Assembly: GCF_019603315.1 (NCBI RefSeq)
Contig: NZ_CP080649.1
Span: 1,069,501 to 1,133,500, forward strand
Reading direction: 5' to 3'
DNA: 64,000 nucleotides
Origin: Ruficoccus sp. ZRK36
Lineage (GTDB): Bacteria; Verrucomicrobiota; Verrucomicrobiia; Opitutales; Cerasicoccaceae
In this document: in pieces, positions 60,736 to 64,000 of the stretch
Layout of the letters: each line of letters starts with the position of its first letter
Numbering within the stretch: the first letter of the stretch is position 1
Position numbers and translations under genes: made by a program
The notes under the pieces: generated by a model
Told to the model about the DNA's origin: nothing
The model's database searches: none
The model's input: only the letters and a program-made list of their open reading frames with translations

Positions 60736-61440
60736 ATGAGCCCTTTTTTGCGCATCTGTTTGCTGCTCTCCGCGATGTGCCTCTACTCGCCGACGTTATC
60801 GGCTCAGGACGGGGGCGCCGCATCTTCCGATGGCTCCCAGAGCTCGCCCCCTCCGTCAGCATCTCAGCCTGCTAACCCCTCTACCTCTCCTGTCAGCGGA
60901 CCACGTGCCCCGACAAGTACTGCCGGTGTTGTCGCCGGTAATTACATCCTCCAGCCGATGGATGTGATCCAGGTTGATGTTTTCCAGGAACCCATGCTGC
61001 AGGTGCAGTCCCGCCTGTCTGCCGACGGGACGGTTTCTCTGCCGTTGATCGGTGAAATGCCCATTGGCGGCATGACCGTTACCGATGCGCAGAATCTTGT
61101 TACTCAAGCATATAAGGGTGATTATCTGATTAATCCCCATGTGACCATTTTGGTACTTCAGTACACCGAGCGTTTTATTTACGTGCACGGGATGGTTAAC
61201 CGGCCCGGTCCGGTTCCGATTCCCCCTGAGCGAGAGCTGAGCCTGACGGAGGCGATCAATAGTGCTGGCGGTCTGACCCGCTTGGCACGTCGCGGTAACA
61301 TCAAGATCCGCCGCGTGAATCCGGATGGGCAAACGGAGGTCATCACAGTGGACTTTGGAGATATTCTTGAAAGCCCTGAAGTCTCTGACATTAAGCTCAA
61401 AGATGGTGACCATGTCATTGTCGATGAACGCATTATTTAA
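60736..61440 (+). CDS. Polysaccharide export protein, Wza-like
   Basis: 234 residues from ATG 60736; the signal peptide (MSPFLRICLLLSAMCLYSPT, ending LSA) starts here. A Poly_export domain (NYILQPMDVIQVDVFQEPML; DGTVSLPLIGEMPIGGMTVT) and an SLBB domain (ERFIYVHGMVNRPGPVPIPP; SLTEAINSAGGLTRLARRGN) are complete. No lipobox Cys is evident and the C-terminal amphipathic helix of Wza is absent, so pore formation would require the neighbouring barrel protein. It forms an operon with the Wzc-like kinase 25 bp downstream. Confidence 0.93.
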   Translation: MSPFLRICLLLSAMCLYSPTLSAQDGGAASSDGSQSSPPPSASQPANPSTSPVSGPRAPTSTAGVVAGNYILQPMDVIQVDVFQEPMLQVQSRLSADGTVSLPLIGEMPIGGMTVTDAQNLVTQAYKGDYLINPHVTILVLQYTERFIYVHGMVNRPGPVPIPPERELSLTEAINSAGGLTRLARRGNIKIRRVNPDGQTEVITVDFGDILESPEVSDIKLKDGDHVIVDERII

Positions 61441-61465
61441 TTAATACACGTAAAATTCCCGCAGC

Positions 61466-63817
61466 ATGAGCGACGAGAAATCTAAATCGGGTAGCGGCTA
61501 CGGTGGTTATGGTGGCTACGGACAATCCTATCCCGGCTACTCTAACTACGGCGGAGGCAACTACGGCGGCTATTATTACGGCTACGGATACAACTACGGC
61601 GGCGGCAATAACTATGGAGGGGGCCAGCAGGGTACTCCTCAGCGCAGCATCAAGGACTACCTGATGATCCTGCGGGAGCGTATCTGGCATTTCCTGGTTA
61701 CGTTCTTCATCGTTTTTGTTGGCACGCTGCTGTACACGCTCAGTACCACAGAAATTTTCTACTCGGAGTCCCGCATCCAGTTGCTGCGCGATGACCCCGA
61801 TATTCTCGGCAGCGGTGATATTGAGGAGAACCGTATTCTTACCAATGAGGACTTTATGACTCAGGTGGGGATCCTCGATACGATTGCCATGGCTGAGGCG
61901 GTGGCTTCCCGTATTAAGGAAGAGGACCGGGCGCGGATCATGGAGCCCTACCTCAATGAGGTACGCTTCTCTTCTCGCGAGCCTAGCCTGGTTGAGATCA
62001 TTTACAAAAATAAGAGAATCGACAGCATTCGCTCGACCATGCTTATCCGGATTGGATTTTTCCATCCGGAGCCTGATGTCGCCGCGATGATTGCGAACTA
62101 CTATGCGGATGAGTTCATCATGTATAGTGTGCGCCTGAATATCGACCTGTCGATGCGAGCGGTCGAAGACCTGCGCATGCGCGCTGACGAACAGCGCGCT
62201 GAAGTGGACGCCATTCGCGAGAAACTGGTTGAGTACCGTGAGAAATCGAATCGTACCTCACTGGAGCCGGATGAAAACATCGAGGCTCAGGAGATGTTCC
62301 AGCTCAACCAGCTTGTAACAGAAGCTAAGGCCCAGCTCGACACCCTTGAGAACCGCTGGCAGCTCGTTCAAGAGCATGTCGCCGAGGGGAAGCCGATGTG
62401 GAACCTGCCCTTTATCTCCAATCGCCCGCGTATCGCTGACCTGTTGAGCCAGCTCAGTATGCAGGAGGTCGAGCTGTCCTCCATGCGCAAGCGCTACGGC
62501 CCCAAGTGGCCCGATCTGGAGCAAGCGGTACGTGGCCATGAGCAGACCAAGCAGGAGCTGGATTCGGCCGTGCAGTCCGCTATTCAGGAGATCCGCGTCG
62601 AGTACGTAGAGGGCAAAAACTCTTACGAGCAGGCCGAAAAGCGTCTGGCTGAAAAAGAAGCCGACATTAAGGAGCTGCAGCGCCTCGCGGTTGGGTACCA
62701 ATCGCTGGAGCAAGACCTGGAGGTCAATGTTGGCGTGCTCTCTAACATCATCTTCCGCCTTGAGCAGGAGAAGAACAACATTTCACTGGTATTGCCCAGT
62801 GCCCGTATTATCGAAAAGGCATTGCCCTCTCCCTATCCGGCCAAGCCCAATGTAGTGATGAATCTGCTCGTCGGGGCTTTTGGCGGGGTCTTCCTCGGTT
62901 TGGGTATCGTCTTTGTCATCGCGTTCCTGGATGACCGTATCAAGTCCGCCTTCGATGTTGAGACTTCGGTCGGCTTGCCGCTGATCGGGATTGTCCCGCG
63001 TATCAAGCGTCTGAACTCGCTGGAAAAGGCGCGCGCTGTGGCCGCAAATGTGGACCGCCGCGTGACCGAGTCCTTCCGGGCTATCCACTCCGCTCTGAAG
63101 ATCAATGAAGCGAGCCGGAACGCCAAGGTCATCGTCTCAACCAGTACCTCACCCAGTGAGGGTAAGTCTTTCGTCACCACCAACCTGGCACTCACGTTTG
63201 CCATTCACGGTGAGAAGACCCTGATCGTTGACGGTGACTTGCGCATGCCGAATGTCGGCAAATCTCTTGAGATCGAGGAAGCCCACAAGGGGATCATCCA
63301 CTATTTCAACGAGGAAGTCTCCCTTAAGGAAGCCATCGTCGAGGAGCTCTATCCGAATCTCGACGTGCTCATGGCTGGCGGTAAGGCTAAAAACCCGACG
63401 CAGATCCTCAACAGCCCGCGCTATGAGGAGATGCTGCACGAGCTGCGCTCGCAGTACGACCGCATCATCATTGACTCGCCGCCTATCGGTGCTGTCAGTG
63501 ACGTGCTGACGATCCTCCCGCATGCGGACGGCATCATCTATGTCATCAAGTTTAATGCGGTGAAGCGCCGCACGGCCAAGGCCAACCTGCGCCGGATCAT
63601 CGAGTCGAATACACCGGTCTTTGGTGCGATTCTGAATCAGATCAGCGTCGCGGTAGCCAGCTACTACTACGCGAACTACTACGATAAGTCCTACCAGAGC
63701 TATTATCACACCGATGATGGCGAGGATGTCATGACCGAGACGAAGGAGCGCAAGACCAAGCCTCCCGTCGCTCCCGTCGGTGATCCCAATGACCCGACCC
63801 CTGGGGACAAGGCCTGA
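61466..63817 (+). CDS. Wzc-type polysaccharide co-polymerase / BY-kinase with Gly-Tyr-rich N-terminus
   Basis: 783 residues. Residues about 8-55 are a Gly/Tyr/Asn low-complexity segment that is not part of the usual family. A Wzz domain follows with two membrane helices (about 75-96, LVTFFIVFVGTLLYTL; about 463-485, LLVGAFGGVFLGLGIVFVIA) and a long periplasmic coiled coil between them. The C-terminal BY-kinase has Walker A STSPSEGKSFVTTNLAL, Walker A' LIVDGDLRMPN, Walker B IIIDSPPIGAVSD, and a Tyr cluster (SYYYANYYDKSYQSYY) for autophosphorylation. It controls polymer length and export with the Wza-like protein. Confidence 0.93.
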   Translation: MSDEKSKSGSGYGGYGGYGQSYPGYSNYGGGNYGGYYYGYGYNYGGGNNYGGGQQGTPQRSIKDYLMILRERIWHFLVTFFIVFVGTLLYTLSTTEIFYSESRIQLLRDDPDILGSGDIEENRILTNEDFMTQVGILDTIAMAEAVASRIKEEDRARIMEPYLNEVRFSSREPSLVEIIYKNKRIDSIRSTMLIRIGFFHPEPDVAAMIANYYADEFIMYSVRLNIDLSMRAVEDLRMRADEQRAEVDAIREKLVEYREKSNRTSLEPDENIEAQEMFQLNQLVTEAKAQLDTLENRWQLVQEHVAEGKPMWNLPFISNRPRIADLLSQLSMQEVELSSMRKRYGPKWPDLEQAVRGHEQTKQELDSAVQSAIQEIRVEYVEGKNSYEQAEKRLAEKEADIKELQRLAVGYQSLEQDLEVNVGVLSNIIFRLEQEKNNISLVLPSARIIEKALPSPYPAKPNVVMNLLVGAFGGVFLGLGIVFVIAFLDDRIKSAFDVETSVGLPLIGIVPRIKRLNSLEKARAVAANVDRRVTESFRAIHSALKINEASRNAKVIVSTSTSPSEGKSFVTTNLALTFAIHGEKTLIVDGDLRMPNVGKSLEIEEAHKGIIHYFNEEVSLKEAIVEELYPNLDVLMAGGKAKNPTQILNSPRYEEMLHELRSQYDRIIIDSPPIGAVSDVLTILPHADGIIYVIKFNAVKRRTAKANLRRIIESNTPVFGAILNQISVAVASYYYANYYDKSYQSYYHTDDGEDVMTETKERKTKPPVAPVGDPNDPTPGDKA

Positions 63818-63845
63818 TCAGACAGTAGTCTTTACCTTTTAACAG

Positions 63846-63874
63846 CGGCGAAGCTTCGGCTTCGCCGTTTTTTT
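63846..63874 (+). terminator. Intrinsic terminator after the Wzc-type gene
   Basis: CGGCGAAGC (63846-63854), loop TTCG, GCTTCGCCG (63859-63867), then seven T. It ends the barrel-Wza-Wzc transcript. Confidence 0.93.
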
Positions 63875-63922
63875 GTCGATGGAGGACAAAGCTTCTTTTG
63901 CCCCAAAGAGTTTCTGGGCGAT

Positions 63923-64000
63923 ATGATCGAAGCTTTCGTCCGCACACGGCCGTTGCTTTACAGGCGCGTGTTGGAGCGGTGGGGCCGGTCTTTATCGGGC
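63923..64000 (+). CDS. Possible start of a gene running off the right edge
   Basis: ATG 63923 opens 26 codons (MIEAFVRTRPLLYRRVLERW...) to the window end. There is no strong ribosome-binding site. The position just after a terminator suits the first gene of the next unit, but the piece is too short to identify. Confidence 0.25.
   Translation, partial: MIEAFVRTRPLLYRRVLERWGRSLSG

Overview
The window looks like chromosomal DNA of a marine-type Verrucomicrobiota bacterium, most likely class Opitutae (Puniceicoccales/Opitutales). The reasons are the PEP-CTERM proteins ending in IPEPxTYAxLAGLAxLGxxxLRRK, a Gram-negative envelope gene set (Wza-like export protein, outer-membrane barrel, heptose adenylyltransferase, AsmA-like proteins), sulfatase and uronate-degradation genes, and the GldA/GldF/GldG-DUF4340 operon. 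This is inference from gene content; no rRNA is present and I see no tRNA, CRISPR array, phage or insertion sequence.

Layout. 1-1051: 3' part of a sulfatase. 1305-5425: four tandem paralogous PEP-CTERM genes, the last broken by a deletion and frameshift. 5532-6888 (minus): a mini-secretin-like protein and a gamma-glutamylcyclotransferase-fold protein. 7017-16991 (plus): GT92-like glycosyltransferase, miaB, two methyltransferases (one lacking its SAM-binding loop), EamA transporter, queG, a CoA-transferase/GNAT fusion, a small basic coiled-coil protein with a possible DNA-binding end, and a conserved hypothetical. 17102-22380 (minus) with 22415-22975 (minus) and 23040-23681 (plus): a uronate catabolic island (GH88-type hydrolase, TIM-barrel isomerase, Gfo/Idh oxidoreductase, TlpA-like thioredoxin, SDR, XRE-cupin regulator, KDPG aldolase).

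23864-28417: hypothetical, DUF4126, then the tightly overlapping nadC-birA-coaX cofactor operon. 28545-36809: gldA-gldF-gldG-DUF4340-AsmA-like envelope operon with an attenuator-like leader. 36825-37607 (minus): a LamG-like protein. 37777-41768 (plus): accB-accC, Asp23, AmaP-like, thiE. 41781-48017 (minus): ftsK, a RodZ-like gene, a heptose-1-P adenylyltransferase gene, purN, prmA and a small gene, all in one direction. 48215-51824 (plus): manA, short AsmA-like, grpE, dnaJ. 52037-57309: lipoate ligase-like, two tiny paralogous membrane-anchored proteins, RmlD-like reductase, hisC, CorC/HlyC-type CBS protein. 57507-63817: TPR membrane protein (minus) facing away from an exopolysaccharide locus (outer-membrane barrel, Wza, Wzc) that continues beyond the right edge.

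The most unusual signals are not protein families. (a) An unexpectedly large number of genes have the stop codon inside, or directly beside, a short perfect hairpin, often exactly in its loop. (b) A dispersed palindromic repeat sits at or near the 3' ends of manA, dnaJ, the defective methyltransferase and between ftsK and the rodZ-like gene. (c) The Wzc-type tyrosine kinase carries a roughly 45-residue Gly/Tyr-rich, low-complexity N-terminus. (d) The TehB-like methyltransferase has lost its glycine-rich motif I by a clean in-frame deletion.
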